Below are positions 23,352 to 33,513 of a stretch of 64,000 nt of DNA, one piece after another. Every line of letters starts with the position of its first letter. Position 1 is the first letter of the stretch. The notes below the pieces were generated by a model that saw nothing but the letters and a program-made list of their open reading frames with translations, was not told where the DNA came from and searched no databases. Where the stretch lies: NCBI GenBank assembly GCA_002633025.1, contig NMRB01000244.1, positions 307,766 through 371,765 on the forward strand, in the 5' to 3' direction. Position numbers and translations under genes: made by a program. The stretch comes from Notospermus geniculatus (lineage: Eukaryota; Nemertea; Pilidiophora; Heteronemertea; Lineidae).

Positions 23352-23472
23352 TGCTGGTATTCATAAAAGTTAGCAAATGCTTTTGCTTAAGATTTGCACA
23401 GCGAGGTCCAATGTAAATGTACTAGAAAACCTGAAGTGAAAGCATTTGCTAGCTGTTATGAATATCAGCCAA
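23352..23472. mobile_element. GCTGGTATTCATAAAAG MITE, copy 1
   Basis: About 120 bp; TGCTGGTATTCATAAAAGTT and the inverse ending GTTATGAATATCAGCCAA. Arms include AGCAAATGCTTTTGCTTAAG. Copies also at 25793 and 47523. Confidence 0.9.
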
Positions 23473-24029
23473 TAAGTTAACCTCCATCAGGTATGTGTAC
23501 TTAAAGATAATGTATCACGGGTATTTTCGCGGGCCACGAAAATAATTGTTTATTTACATTTTGTTTGTTTATGTCCAGTGTTTTATTGTCTTATGAGTAA
23601 TTTGTTGGTGGCGTGCCCCTCTAAAAATTCTTTTGACACCAAAAGTATTCAATTTGGTGGGTTGGCATGTCCCAAAAAGTCCAAATAACATGATGTAAAC
23701 ATCCATGTTTACAAACATTGAATGAAAACAATGAAGTCGTGATACATTATCTTTAAGAAAGAGGCGTCCTTCTTGCAGCGGTGTCTACAAAGGCGGCACC
23801 GCTGTCCACACTCGGCAGCTCTGATTCTGACGCACGTGGACCATGCGCTGCTGCATCATCGTGGTGATAGCGAGCGAAAGATACGGTAACAGGAAACTTT
23901 CTTTTTGAATAAATTCCGGTAAGTAGTTGTTCTCACAACTTGACACCTTTCTATCAAGTGTGTGTCGAACTTTATTAGGCCTACTAATCTCAATGGGGAA
24001 CCCGCATGACTGCAGATGGCGCAGTCAGT
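23473..24029. other. Unassigned DNA
   Basis: Two TGATACATTATCTTTAAG-like strings, inverted at 23502-23520 and 23740-23757, could be the ends of a ~255-bp palindromic repeat (interior pairing weak). Confidence 0.35.
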
Positions 24030-24360
24030 ATAAGACCCGAATGACGTACTGACGTCACTTTTTTCGCTGTTGACGTCACGTCGTCAAAGCATGTGTACAT
24101 TTTTCTACACAATTTTCCGTGCAAATTTTCTCCAAAGACGTTGTCAGTATTGGCATCCTGTGGCATTTCTGACGAAACAAAGCAGTGATATATGGAGAAC
24201 TTTGAACATGAAACAGGACAGTGTAATTTAATCAAAATTGAACCAAAGAGGGTGGTTTATTTTGGGGCAAGAAGTAAATGGAAATACTGTTAGAAAATAG
24301 GACTTCCGGGTCTTACACTGACAGCGCCACGTCGTGGCGTAGTTCTGCGGGTTCCTCATT
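24030..24360 (+). repeat. Diverged tandem duplication, unit 1
   Basis: Shares ordered blocks with 24488-24830: TGACGTCA motifs (24050, 24071), GTACATTTTTCTACA, AAAGACGTTG, GGTTTATTTT, AAATGGAAATA.TGTTAGAAAA, CAGCGCCACGT and GCGGGTTCCTCATT. Ends at an assembly gap. Confidence 0.82.
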
Positions 24361-24487
24361 NNNNNNNNNNNNNNNNNNNNNNNNNNNNNNNNNNNNNNNN
24401 NNNNNNNNNNNNNNNNNNNNNNNNNNNNNNNNNNNNNNNNNNNNNNNNNNNNNNNNNNNNNNNNNNNNNNNNNNNNNNNNNNNNNNN
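24361..24487. other. Assembly gap (127 N)
   Basis: The run of Ns separates the two units of the diverged duplication; its true length is unknown. Confidence 0.99.
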
Positions 24488-24830
24488 GTCATTGACGTCA
24501 TTTGAGGTGTCATTGACGTCATGTTAGGTGCTGACGTTGCGTCATGAAAAAAATGCCTGTACATTTTTCTACAGGAAAAATGACACAAAAGACGTTGCTT
24601 TTATCGCCATTGTATCTCTTCATTTTAAGAAAAAAAGGAATGAGATTAAAAGAAAATTTCATCTGCTACAAGATGATGTAAGTTTTATTGTTGGGCGACC
24701 AACAAAAATGATTTATTTTCACGCCAGAAATAAAATGGAAATAACGTTAGAAAAACAGAGACTTCGGTACAAACGCACGCAGCGCCACGTAGTGACGTTA
24801 GTGTGCGGGTTCCTCATTGAATTAACCCTC
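24488..24830 (+). repeat. Diverged tandem duplication, unit 2
   Basis: Same ordered blocks as unit 1, with TGACGTCA at 24493 and 24514, each within GTCATTGACGTCAT. Ends CGGGTTCCTCATTGAATTAA, where unit 1 runs into the gap. Confidence 0.82.
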
Positions 24831-25512
24831 GTTAGTTGAAATGTACAATCTTAATCAGCTGCAGGAAATCGGTATGATAACGGCAACGTGAGACAAGTTC
24901 TCTTACTGAGAAGTGTATACACTAGTCCGGTCAAAACAATGGACAAGATTTATTCACATGACACAGGTATCGACGGTACGAGCCCTTCGGACCTTTTTGT
25001 TGTCGCAGATCTCAGTGACTTTTCGTGCATTATGTATTGATATATCAGTTGACCGAACTTCATCATGAGAAAGTAGGCTATACTGTCTCAGAAAATCCAC
25101 TCTGTATGGCCGGGTTATTGTCGCGGAGGGAATGTCTTATGGTCGATTCAAAGTGGGGATCACTTCCATGTTGAAGGAACAGAATGTCGGTCGTCGTCAC
25201 AGTTTAAATTCAGAACAGAGTCAGGCGCCGTATGTCTAAGGCATCTAGGTTAACCCTTAATCTAGTTTTCCCCGTAAAACCGCGAAAAATTCCTTAGAGA
25301 AGGACATTTTCTTAAGTCGTATTTATGGCAAATCTTAGGGAAATATTTTCCCTAAATAAAAGTGTAAGAAAGTTCTTAACATTCGACGGTTGCCTATTAC
25401 AGGCAGTTATAAATTATGCTACACATCTCGGCGAATTTTTTTATGGGGGCGACCTTTACGAACAGATGAATTACATTTAGTCCAAAATTCGTCCTTCATT
25501 ATGCCTGTATTA
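24831..25512. other. Unassigned DNA
   Basis: One small palindrome TTAGGGAAATATTTTCCCTAA (25337-25357); no gene recognised. Confidence 0.45.
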
Positions 25513-25680
25513 CCCATGCCTATCCCTCCCTATATTACCCAGTATGCCTATCCCTCCCTATATTACCCAGTATGCCTATCCCTCCCTATATTACCCAGTA
25601 TGCCTATCCCTCCTATGTTATCCAGTATGCCTATGCCTATCCCTCCCTATATTATCCAGTATGCCTATCCCTCCCTCCAA
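25513..25680. repeat. 28-bp minisatellite
   Basis: About six head-to-tail copies of a 28-bp unit containing TATGCCTATCCCTCCC then TATATTACCCAG. The last units are variant (TATGTTATCCAG, a duplicated CCTATG). There are no unique spacers, so it is not CRISPR-like. Confidence 0.97.
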
Positions 25681-25792
25681 GATGCGCACGTGGTATTGCA
25701 TTGGAACCTGGTGTAACATCTCCATTGTTCCCCATTTTTCAGTGTTTCCTTGTATTGGGAAAGTAGTAACAATAGGCAGCTAAACAGACAAT

Positions 25793-25911
25793 GGCTGATA
25801 TTCATAAAAACTAGCAAATGCTTTTACTTCAAGTTTTGTAGTGCATGTACATTGGACCTCACTGTGCAAATCTTAAGTAAAAGCATTTGCTAACTTTTAT
25901 GAATACCAGCC
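25793..25911. mobile_element. GCTGGTATTCATAAAAG MITE, copy 2
   Basis: GGCTGATATTCATAAAAACT and the inverse ending TTTTATGAATACCAGCC, in inverted order relative to copy 1 inside the loop (GTACATTGGACCTC versus GAGGTCCAATGTAAA). Confidence 0.9.
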
Positions 25912-26894
25912 AGTGACTGTTCAACAGGACAGTAATGAGGGGAAACATTCATACACATAAACGCTGCCAGATGCCGGGTACCTGTTGTGAAATACATTAC
26001 GTGCGGTACAAGCGTGCACGCCACGCTAGGCTCCTCACTACGGCTAAAAAAATCTGGATTATTCTCCATTATTCCTCGGTCTCCCACGGAAGTCACGAGG
26101 TTCTGGCGTCAGTTGAAAGGGTTGGTTGGAGGAGTGGACGTAGTTCCGCATACCTTTTCTAGATGGCGCTCGGCATAATTCCGCTTGTCAGCCTCGATCC
26201 TTGTTTTCTCTAAGAAGTCTACTCCAATGCTACGCCATTTGGCTGACTTCAAGCAGAGAACTCATTTAAAATTGAACTCTTCCACAGATGAAAATTCCTA
26301 CATTTGTTAAAACCATTTTCAAGCAGATACAGATTACAAAAATCGTTCAAGATTATTGTAAAATTTGATGAAAATGTATAACAAAGAGAATAATACAAAC
26401 AATAGATTCTCGTCGTTGGGAAAATTTGATGAGAGTTCTTGTTTGTAAAAACCGATGCACTGGATGCCAATGCAAAGAATATTCTGACTATCAAAGAAAC
26501 ATTGTGTTATCCTGGTGTATCAGTCGTATATCAAATTATTGCTTAAAGCTGAATTTATTTTCTGTTACTTCCGGAGGTAAATTGTGTCATTTTGTACGAT
26601 AGTGTACCAAGAGCAACATTCGCCTGATGTGTTTCATAACTATTGTTTTATTGCAATATGAAATAGGCTGCACACGTCAAAACACAATAAGAACCAGGCC
26701 TGTCCATCAAGAATTAGGAAACAGTTGACAAGTGACTTTTCCAGTACTTGTATACCAAGAGCAACATTAATCCCGCGCAGTCTGTCTTACATATATTAGT
26801 TAAGCGACCGTTTTATGTTCCCGGTCATCAATATTTACAGAAAAGCATACATAAAATGCCAAGTTGTATGAGACGTCTGACAGTTGTTTACAGG
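25912..26894. other. Unassigned DNA
   Basis: TACCAAGAGCAACATT appears twice (26611 and 26753), about 142 bp apart. Otherwise A+T-rich with no gene recognised. Confidence 0.45.
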
Positions 26895-26996
26895 TATCCG
26901 GAGCGTGAGGTGTGTTGTTGCCATCTCGAGGCCGCTGCAGCTGCCAGCACCAGCAAGAAGCTGCTGTACCTGTGCAGCGATGCCAATGGCTTTTAG
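26895..26996 (+). CDS. Candidate terminal exon (unrecognised)
   Basis: A possible acceptor (TTGTTTACAG at about 26884-26893) precedes a frame ending in TAG at 26994-26996. Its codons are strikingly G/C-ending (GAG GTG TGT, CTC GAG GCC, AAG AAG CTG CTG TAC CTG). The peptide includes EVCCCHLEAAAAASTSKKLL and ends YLCSDANGF. Codon bias stands out from the A+T-rich surroundings. It may instead be a conserved non-coding element or chance; no other exon was identified. Confidence 0.2.
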   Translation, partial: YPEREVCCCHLEAAAAASTSKKLLYLCSDANGF

Positions 26997-28018
26997 CTGT
27001 AATTGTCTACCGCAGACGGCCCTCATTTCCAAGCTAATCAAAACAAGCATTCTTGCCAATTAGCGCACTGATGAACTTCGATGTTTATCAACTTGGCCGA
27101 TCAGGGGTTAACGTCATTATCAAAGGGTCACTTTTTCAAGCTGACAGAAGGCAGTCCTGGATGTCTGATGTTATTCTGTGGTGTCAACATTTACCTTCCT
27201 TAATGAAGATGTACTTTTATTTCAAAGAACATTGCTTTTCAGTCATCTCAGCTTGAAATTTGGGACTTCGAATTCGACCCCAATTTATTCATATCTCAAC
27301 CACAGTCACCAGACATGGATTCGATGCCAAACTTGACTGTTGTTCGCCATCGATATTCTTCATGCATTGGGCTTCTCACCACTTTTCTTCGCCTGCTCTC
27401 ATTTATACAGGAATATGCGTGCTAATCCTTACTTTGACTTTGCCATGTCGCCAACACAAGGCAAGATTTCGGGAGATTCCTTTTCCTTGTTTGCTCTTTT
27501 CATCTCCGATTATCAGTCATGCAGAATGAAAATTTCCAATTCCCGGCATCTGTTTGTGTGAATGTCAACACCTCAATAGACAACTGTTATCCGTGTGATT
27601 TCGATGATAGCACCATTGAGAAGTGCCTTCGAGCCAGAAGGCCCGGCCAGGTAAAATGTTCGGCTTCATGGTAGCAGATTTCCGGATGAAATTTGCCAAA
27701 TGCGTTGGAAGATAGTAATGTAATTGTCGATTAAAAACAATAGCACCATGCAGATTTGGGTACATTATACACACTATAAGTGATCAATAAAAAAATGAAG
27801 TTGCGGGTATCCAGATGCAAACCACAACTTTATTTGTAAGGGGGGGACACTTGCCCCTCCCCCGGCTGCGATTCCATTGATATACATTTGTATAGTCATG
27901 ATTACAGCAGCATGAAATTTAAGAGGAAAAGACTAATGATGGCCATGAAATTGATTGAAGAACCAATGGATTTTCACTGAGATCGAGATGAGCGAACTAA
28001 GAAGAGACAGCAGCACAG
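26997..28018. other. Unassigned DNA
   Basis: Follows the candidate exon; AATAAA occurs at about 27785 and a G7/C-rich patch at 27840-27865. Nothing else recognised. Confidence 0.4.
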
Positions 28019-28408
28019 GGAGGCAAGAAAGAAAACCATGCAGTGGGAATTTTTATGCGCAGAATCAATTATAAATCTACTCTAAACTCCCACTTACCTG
28101 TCCTATTCCTGAACTCGAAAAAAAATGACTAAATCCTATTAGTTGAAGATAACGGGGTGGGGTATGGTCAGTACAGTGATGTCCTGTCCACTTACTTGTC
28201 CCACTCCTGAGCCTGGCAAAGAATGACAGCGTGTGATATCTTCAACTTAGAATCGATTTGGTCATTTTTTCCGAGTTCAGGAATGGGACAGGTAGATGCG
28301 GCCTGTGTTGGGTGAAGGCCAGAGGGCTTCACCCAACACAGGCCGCATGGGAGGGCAAGAAAGCAAACCACCAGTGGGATTTTTCGGCGCAGAATCAATT
28401 CTATGTTT
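28019..28408 (+). repeat. 60-bp direct repeats flanking an inserted block
   Basis: 28019-28078 and 28348-28408 are diverged direct copies (GAGGCAAGAAAG.AAACCA, AGTGGGA.TTTTT, GCGCAGAATCAATT). They bracket a MITE and a short palindrome, so they could be remnants of a duplicated host repeat. Confidence 0.72.
28078..28300. mobile_element. CTCTAAAC...CTGTCCCATTCCTGAACTCG MITE, uninterrupted copy
   Basis: Left TACTCTAAACTCCCACTTAC then CCTGTCCTATTCCTGAACTC; right inverse TTTTTTCCGAGTTCAGGAAT then GGGACAGGTAG. The centre reads GTCCACTTACTTGTCCC (about 28186-28202), giving the empty site for the insertion in the 56.9-57.7-kb copy. The right tip is cut by the next palindrome. Confidence 0.8.
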
Positions 28409-28443
28409 TGGATGCGGCCTGTGTTGGGTGAAGGCCAGAGGGC
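28293..28443. repeat. ATGCGGCCTGTGTTGGGTG palindrome and half-copy
   Basis: 28295-28347 is a near-perfect palindrome (ATGCGGCCTGTGTTGGGTGA and its inverse around AGAGGG). A direct half-copy follows at 28412-28443. Confidence 0.78.
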
Positions 28444-30151
28444 TGGGATTCCGAAGCCGAAAATAACATTGTCTTGGCCGCCTTAAGTTATAAATGAAAG
28501 AGTAGTCAGTTTATAGTGTGGTTTGGTTGGGGATCGCCTTCAGCTCTGTTGAACGTTTTGAAAGTGCGATCTCTTCGAGCTCAAATTTAGACTGTAAATA
28601 TTTGTGTGCAATTAAATTTTGAATGAATGTTTCCTGTTGTTGGTCAGTGGGTTGTGAAATGATGTGATATTCATCGCCGGAACATTGCAATTTGAATTGA
28701 TGAATAGAGTCCGTGGTCAGGATTGACGGCTACTTCCCGCCCAACTACTCAGCGACACTGTCTGTGCATGGGAACCTATGGTGGGTCTGCTCCAATGGAA
28801 CAGTAGGTAGGTCACTTCTTTTTGAAGGGGATTGAATTAGGAAGTTTCATTGAATAGTCATACGCGTAGTACATGACGTACCGGTATGCCTTCCCAGGCA
28901 AAAAAAGAACGAAAACCATTCGATATTCAGTGCATTTTTGCGAATTTTACATGCAAATCCTCACGTCATTTTCGAAGTAGCCAGAAGCTCTACTCCAACT
29001 TAGCGCGATTTCACTAAAACAACGCCAGAAACCATGATTATCAAGTTAGGAGTTACTTCACTTGCGTGTTTTAAAATCTATTGTTAACTCGTGGCAATCA
29101 GGGTTAACTGATCGGATAAATACAATCTTAGCACTTCTACGTGTGTTTATCTCTGCTAAATCTCCCCTGAGAGTCATACTTCAACAACTTAACAAAGAAA
29201 TAGGAATTTGTCTTGAAGACGAATTTTGGCACTTCAAAACTTTTTCGGGCCTTTTCACGCGTGGAGACGTCTTGACCGCCGCAGTTTGAATTTGGTGGAG
29301 TAAAGCGTTTGCGAGGAGGGCAGATCATTTGGCTTCATTGTTCGGGGAAAGTGCTCTGAGGACAATGCCATTCCCAGTATGGCTAGCTTTGACCGATTCA
29401 GCACTTAACCAAGAGAATGCCAAAATCGCTTTAGGGCATCAACTTTTTTCCGCTAGTTTCGTACCTCACCGCAGCAATACTGCACACGTCGACAAAAATT
29501 CTCAATCTAAAGCCAGCAATCAGTAAAATTATCCCAGTTTTCTAACACTGTAGTAACCCCACAGCTTTGCCATATTAACGCGTCATTAAGGCGTAATAAG
29601 AGATCCATCTCCTGGCCATTTTGACAGCAACGAACCAGGTGAGATAATTACAGCTATGTATATTAATGCATATTTCTCCATCATCAACCGTGACGTTTCA
29701 CGTCATAAACACAAGAAAACAGCGGTAGGCAAGAAAATTTACATCCCAAAATATTGTTTGTTTATATTTTCGCAAGACACGCTTTCGTGTTTTACCAATA
29801 TTCACATGCGCCAGAACAGCTGCGACCAGAAAAACCGAGGGGTTTACAGACGCGAGTCGGATACGAAACCTCAACACAGAGCTGAGCGGAGAGTGGAGTC
29901 GTAGAGCGCGCAGTCGGCTGATGGCCTTATTATTTTACTTATGTAAACTGTAACTGCAAATTAGCAGTATCCAGTCCATTAGGCAGATTTAGCCTGAATA
30001 AAAATGTGTGTTGCCATTCCTCCTCCTGAAAGCCTCAGCCTCGTCACACTTTGTTGATAACATCGATGAAAACTTGAAATGACAAAATAAATCAAGTGTT
30101 ATAACGTTGCTACCGAGTACATTCTGCCGAAGCGATAAGTTAAACGCGGGT
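28444..30151. other. Unassigned DNA
   Basis: Non-repetitive A+T-rich DNA with TAATTA/ATTAAT motifs near 29570-29670. No gene recognised. Confidence 0.45.
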
Positions 30152-30294
30152 TAAGCTGCATTTAGCTGACACGCGGAATGCGGATTGCGGAACGCGGAAG
30201 CGGAAAATGCAATGCATATTCGCATACAACATATCTTTCCGCCAGGGTTTCCGCGTCCCTATACCGCATTCCGCGTGTCAGCTAAACGCAGCCA
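30152..30294. mobile_element. TAAGCTGCATTTAGCTGACACGC MITE, intact copy
   Basis: Ends TAAGCTGCATTTAGCTGACA and inverse TGTCAGCTAAACGCAGCC, with interior GGAATGCGGATTGCGGAACG and its partner CCGCGTCCCTATACCGCATT. It is the intact reference for the split copy at 36371-36937. Confidence 0.87.
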
Positions 30295-31377
30295 CCCCGT
30301 CCCAACAGAGTAAAATCTATTTTATCAAAAAGTGTTCCTTTCCCCACCTAATGGAAAAACGGTCACTCGCTCTCCAAATCCCGGTAGTCTCAGTACCAGT
30401 ACTGACATGCATTCCTCTTCAACTTTCCAGCACAATCATAGTATATTTTGTTCCACATCCCTTCGTCATCTCCTATTCACGAGGGTTGCACGGGCGACTG
30501 ATTCAGAGACTATTCCCGCAGAATCGGTCTGTTGAATTTTACATGTCTAGATTCTGAAACGGAATCTGCAGCGTTGTCCTCTGATTCTGTTTTTGTGATT
30601 TATAGTGAGTGCATCCTCTGAAAAAATCCACGGATTTTTTACCTTGAATTCCTCAGCATTAATGGAACCAAATCAAATTTTCTTAGCCTTTCCATTTGAG
30701 AAATGCCACCTCCATGCCAAAATGAGATCTGCTGGCTATATACCCCAGGCCTGCTGGGTCAAATGAGGATAGGCGGACGTGGGCTGCATATTGGGGACCA
30801 GTCGTTAATTAAAGGCAAAAATTGAGTATTTTTCCAACGGATCTTTTCTTCTAGTGCATTCTCAAAAGACCTGCAATGCTTTTGAAGAAGTTCTATGTCC
30901 TTTAGCAGCTCTTTCGATGAAGATGCGCCGCGTTTCCCCGAACAATATGGCACAGAACAACTGATTTCTGAAAACTACCGACAAATCTGCAGGCATTTAA
31001 AACCTTGGATCCCATGCTCCGTTGCAACATTCCTTCATTCTTCCCTGTTGTTTCCTGGTTTAATTTTCCAATTAGAAAATGCTCTTCAAAGTAATGAGGT
31101 TTCGAGATTCCTCTTACTTTCTACTTAGGATGGTGCACTGACCATGCTGCGAGACCTGAGCACAGCTCTTTCATGTCGTGTACTAAAACAGGCAGTCTCG
31201 TGTGTAAGATACAGGTACGAAAACAAGCCTTCATGTGTTTTGAGGGAATCCCTGAAGGAAAGTAACAAACAAGAGGCAAAGTTCAAGTATTTCTCTGCGT
31301 GTACAAAAAACCGTATCTATCCCGACTCCACATCCGGCATCAAGTGCAGTCATCGATGCGTGCTGTCCTTCAATTTG
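30295..31377. other. Unassigned DNA
   Basis: Frames up to 116 codons, none recognised; no repeats seen. Confidence 0.45.
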
Positions 31378-31577
31378 AATGGGAGACTTTACTGCCGTTA
31401 GAGGCCACCACCAGTTAGCGGTCCAAGGACGTCGCGGAATATGACGTCAGAGACGAAGTGTGCCCCTCCGACGTCATCCATAATGACGAGGAGACCATGG
31501 CTTACGCCTGTGACGTCAAATTTTGTGACGTTCTAGTCGCTAACAAGCGACCTCTAACGGCAGTAAAGTCTCCCATT
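31378..31577. mobile_element. AATGGGAGACTTTACTGCCG MITE
   Basis: 200 bp with ~27-bp near-perfect ends (AATGGGAGACTTTACTGCCG then TTAGAGG) and a second inner pair GTTAGCG/CGCTAAC. The interior carries five GACGT(C) motifs, including ATGACGTCAG, ACGTCAT and TGACGTCAAA. Confidence 0.9.
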
Positions 31578-32219
31578 GTCAGTGAATCTAATCGGAGTTC
31601 GTAATGAATGTAATCATAAATAAATTTACCATTATTCAAGATAAAATTCACGTATTGCTGGAAGTGAAAAAAGTCCTGAGGTCATCCACAGTAGGCCTAA
31701 TGTCAAAAATAACCATGTCTTCTCTTATCCTCAGTAATCGTAAGAAATGCGCGAAATGCATGTGTTCTGCTCTCTCTCGCTGTAGGAGGAAATTCCTGAA
31801 AATACCCCAAAGTGATTCGAAGCTAGGACCCCTCCACTTTGAACAAACTTCAATTATACATCACGCATGATGTCTACTACACCGAGATGTGCGATTGAAT
31901 ATCAGTAAAAAATCGCCAGGATCGAATGACTTCTAAATGACGTCTAAAAAGTCAGTGATGGACTACCTTCCCCGCACTGCACATGCTGCTTTCGTTGTTG
32001 ATTTTTTGACGTTGTTTACAATAACTTCTAAGTACTGGAAGATACGTGAAAATATCTCCCATGCCATCCTCTTACATTGCTCTGGTTGCTCACGTATCTG
32101 TCATCAAGACACAATTCAGTATAATTCTCAAAACACTATAATTCTACAAACTAAATTAAAGATACACGCAATGGTATCGATGTCGCACTCTGTTTCCGAA
32201 GCATTTTCATAGCTTCAAT
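31578..32219. other. Unassigned DNA
   Basis: A+T-rich; nothing recognised. Confidence 0.45.
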
Positions 32220-32499
32220 AAATTTTAATCGTATTTGTATTTCATTTTTCCGTCAGGGGCGACGCTATAGCATTATTGGCCCTGGTAAGTACGGAGGAGG
32301 CCATCACAAGCTACTCATGTTCCTCACTTGGATGGGGTATTTTACTTGCCCTTGCAAAGACACAAAGTACAAGGCACCACGGCTTACTGTCCTGTGCGAC
32401 GGACGTGAAGAGACGGGAATGAAATCCCACCTGGCCCGGGCGCTTGCTAAGCGGACGTGATAACCACTAGGCTAAAAGGCTCCTCAAATTTTAATCGTA
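32220..32499 (-). mobile_element. Complete tRNA-headed SINE with 14-bp TSD
   Basis: AAATTTTAATCGTA is duplicated exactly at 32220-32233 and 32486-32499. On the minus strand the element (32485 to 32234) starts GAGGAGCCTTTTAGCCTAGT. Box A is TAGCCTAGTGG, with an anticodon-arm-like TCCGCTTAGCAAGCG (AGC loop position) and a decayed box B in GGGATTTCATTCCC. The body contains ACAGTAAGCCGTGGTGCCTT and TACTTACCAGGGCC, and the tail is GACGGAAAAATGAAATAC. A 5'-truncated relative is at 6201-6380. Head, body and TSD together make this secure. Confidence 0.92.
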
Positions 32500-32563
32500 A
32501 AAACTCGTATCATTGTTGACAGAGAAGGATTCGAGTAAATGGGTATAGTAAGAACTGTTGCTT

Positions 32564-33153
32564 TTTGCAAATTTAATCTTGCTTCGAAGTACGTTGAGAG
32601 AGTACCCTAAAAGGGACCTCCGAAGGTCGGTGGATGTCGTGGCGTGTGCGTCGGTGTCTGTGTCCGTTAACATTTGGTTTCCGTAACTTGAGAACGCTCT
32701 GACCGACCAAGCTGAAATTTTTTGTGAGGGTTTATCTCTATGAGGGGAAGGTTCCCTTCGATGACCAGCTCCGCCATCCATCCATGATGGCGGCTATGGC
32801 GGCCATCTTGAAATCGGTTTCCGTCAATTAACTTGAGAACGCTTTGACCGATCAACCTGAATTTTTTTTTATGGTTTGTCCCTATGAGGGGAAGGTTACT
32901 GTCAATGGCAAGGTCCACCGCACATTCCAGATGGCAGCTATACTGGTCAACAAGCTGAAATTTTTTTGGACTGTTTGTTTCTATGAGGGGAAGGTTCCTT
33001 TTAATGACCAGCACCACCGCTCCCCCAAGTGTACCATCTGGCCCATGCCCACAAACAACATACCAGTCGGGGCATAAGCCACGCTCTGCGTTGTTCTTGT
33101 TTGCAAATTTAATCTTGCTTCGAAGTAAGTTGAGAGAGTACCCTATAAAGGGA
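32564..33153 (+). repeat. Tandem ~113-145-bp repeat between 53-bp direct repeats
   Basis: Three diverged units share GAGAACGCT.TGACCGA, AAGCTGAAATTTTTT and CTATGAGGGGAAGGTT (units near 32684, 32829, 32943). TTTGCAAATTTAATCTTGCT plus CGAAGTA.GTTGAGAGAG flanks the block directly at 32564-32616 and 33100-33153. The minus strand is open for 164 codons across the block, with a repeated NLPLI.TN..KKF.L peptide. I treat this as a by-product of the repeat, though such open repeat frames can be remnants of element-encoded protein. Confidence 0.85.
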
Positions 33154-33341
33154 TCATTCACGTGTCATTTCCTTTATTAGCATAAAATAATTAGATGACC
33201 AGTTTTGAAAAAGTTACAGGTTGCGCTCGCGTGGTCTCATATCAGAACACTTCATGTGATCAGCAGTCCAAACCCCTAGTCTTCTCAGAAACATTCAAGG
33301 GGAACTGAGGAAACAGCTCATTCAGACCCGCTTTGATCGCT

Positions 33342-33513
33342 AAAAGCCTTGTTCACACTGCAGGCGCGGTGCGATGCGAAATTGTTCGCGACTGATTGCT
33401 TCCACTAGCTGTTAAGCCTATAGCTGTTCACTCTTGCGGTGCGACGCGATGCGGTAAGAAGGCTTTAAACCTTTGTTCAGATCGCACCGCGCCTGAATTG
33501 TGAACAAGGCTTT
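33342..33513. mobile_element. AAAGCCTTGTTCACACTG MITE
   Basis: Ends AAAAGCCTTGTTCACACTGC then AGGCGCGGTGCGAT; inverse ATCGCACCGCGCCTGAATTG then TGAACAAGGCTTT. GATCG flanks both sides. The interior holds a second pair, GCGGTGCGACGCGATGCGG and GGTGCGATGCG. Confidence 0.9.

Noticed and set aside
23500-23760. Inverted TGATACATTATCTTTAAG pair as a MITE
   Set aside because: Terminal match is suggestive but the interior does not pair convincingly; left as unassigned.
25390-25783. Pro/Tyr-rich frames across the 28-bp repeat, or a CRISPR-like array
   Set aside because: Units are contiguous without unique spacers; a minisatellite explains the frames.
32667-33161. 164-codon minus-strand frame as a gene
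   Set aside because: It coincides with a tandem repeat block; reported as repeat with a note on the open frame.
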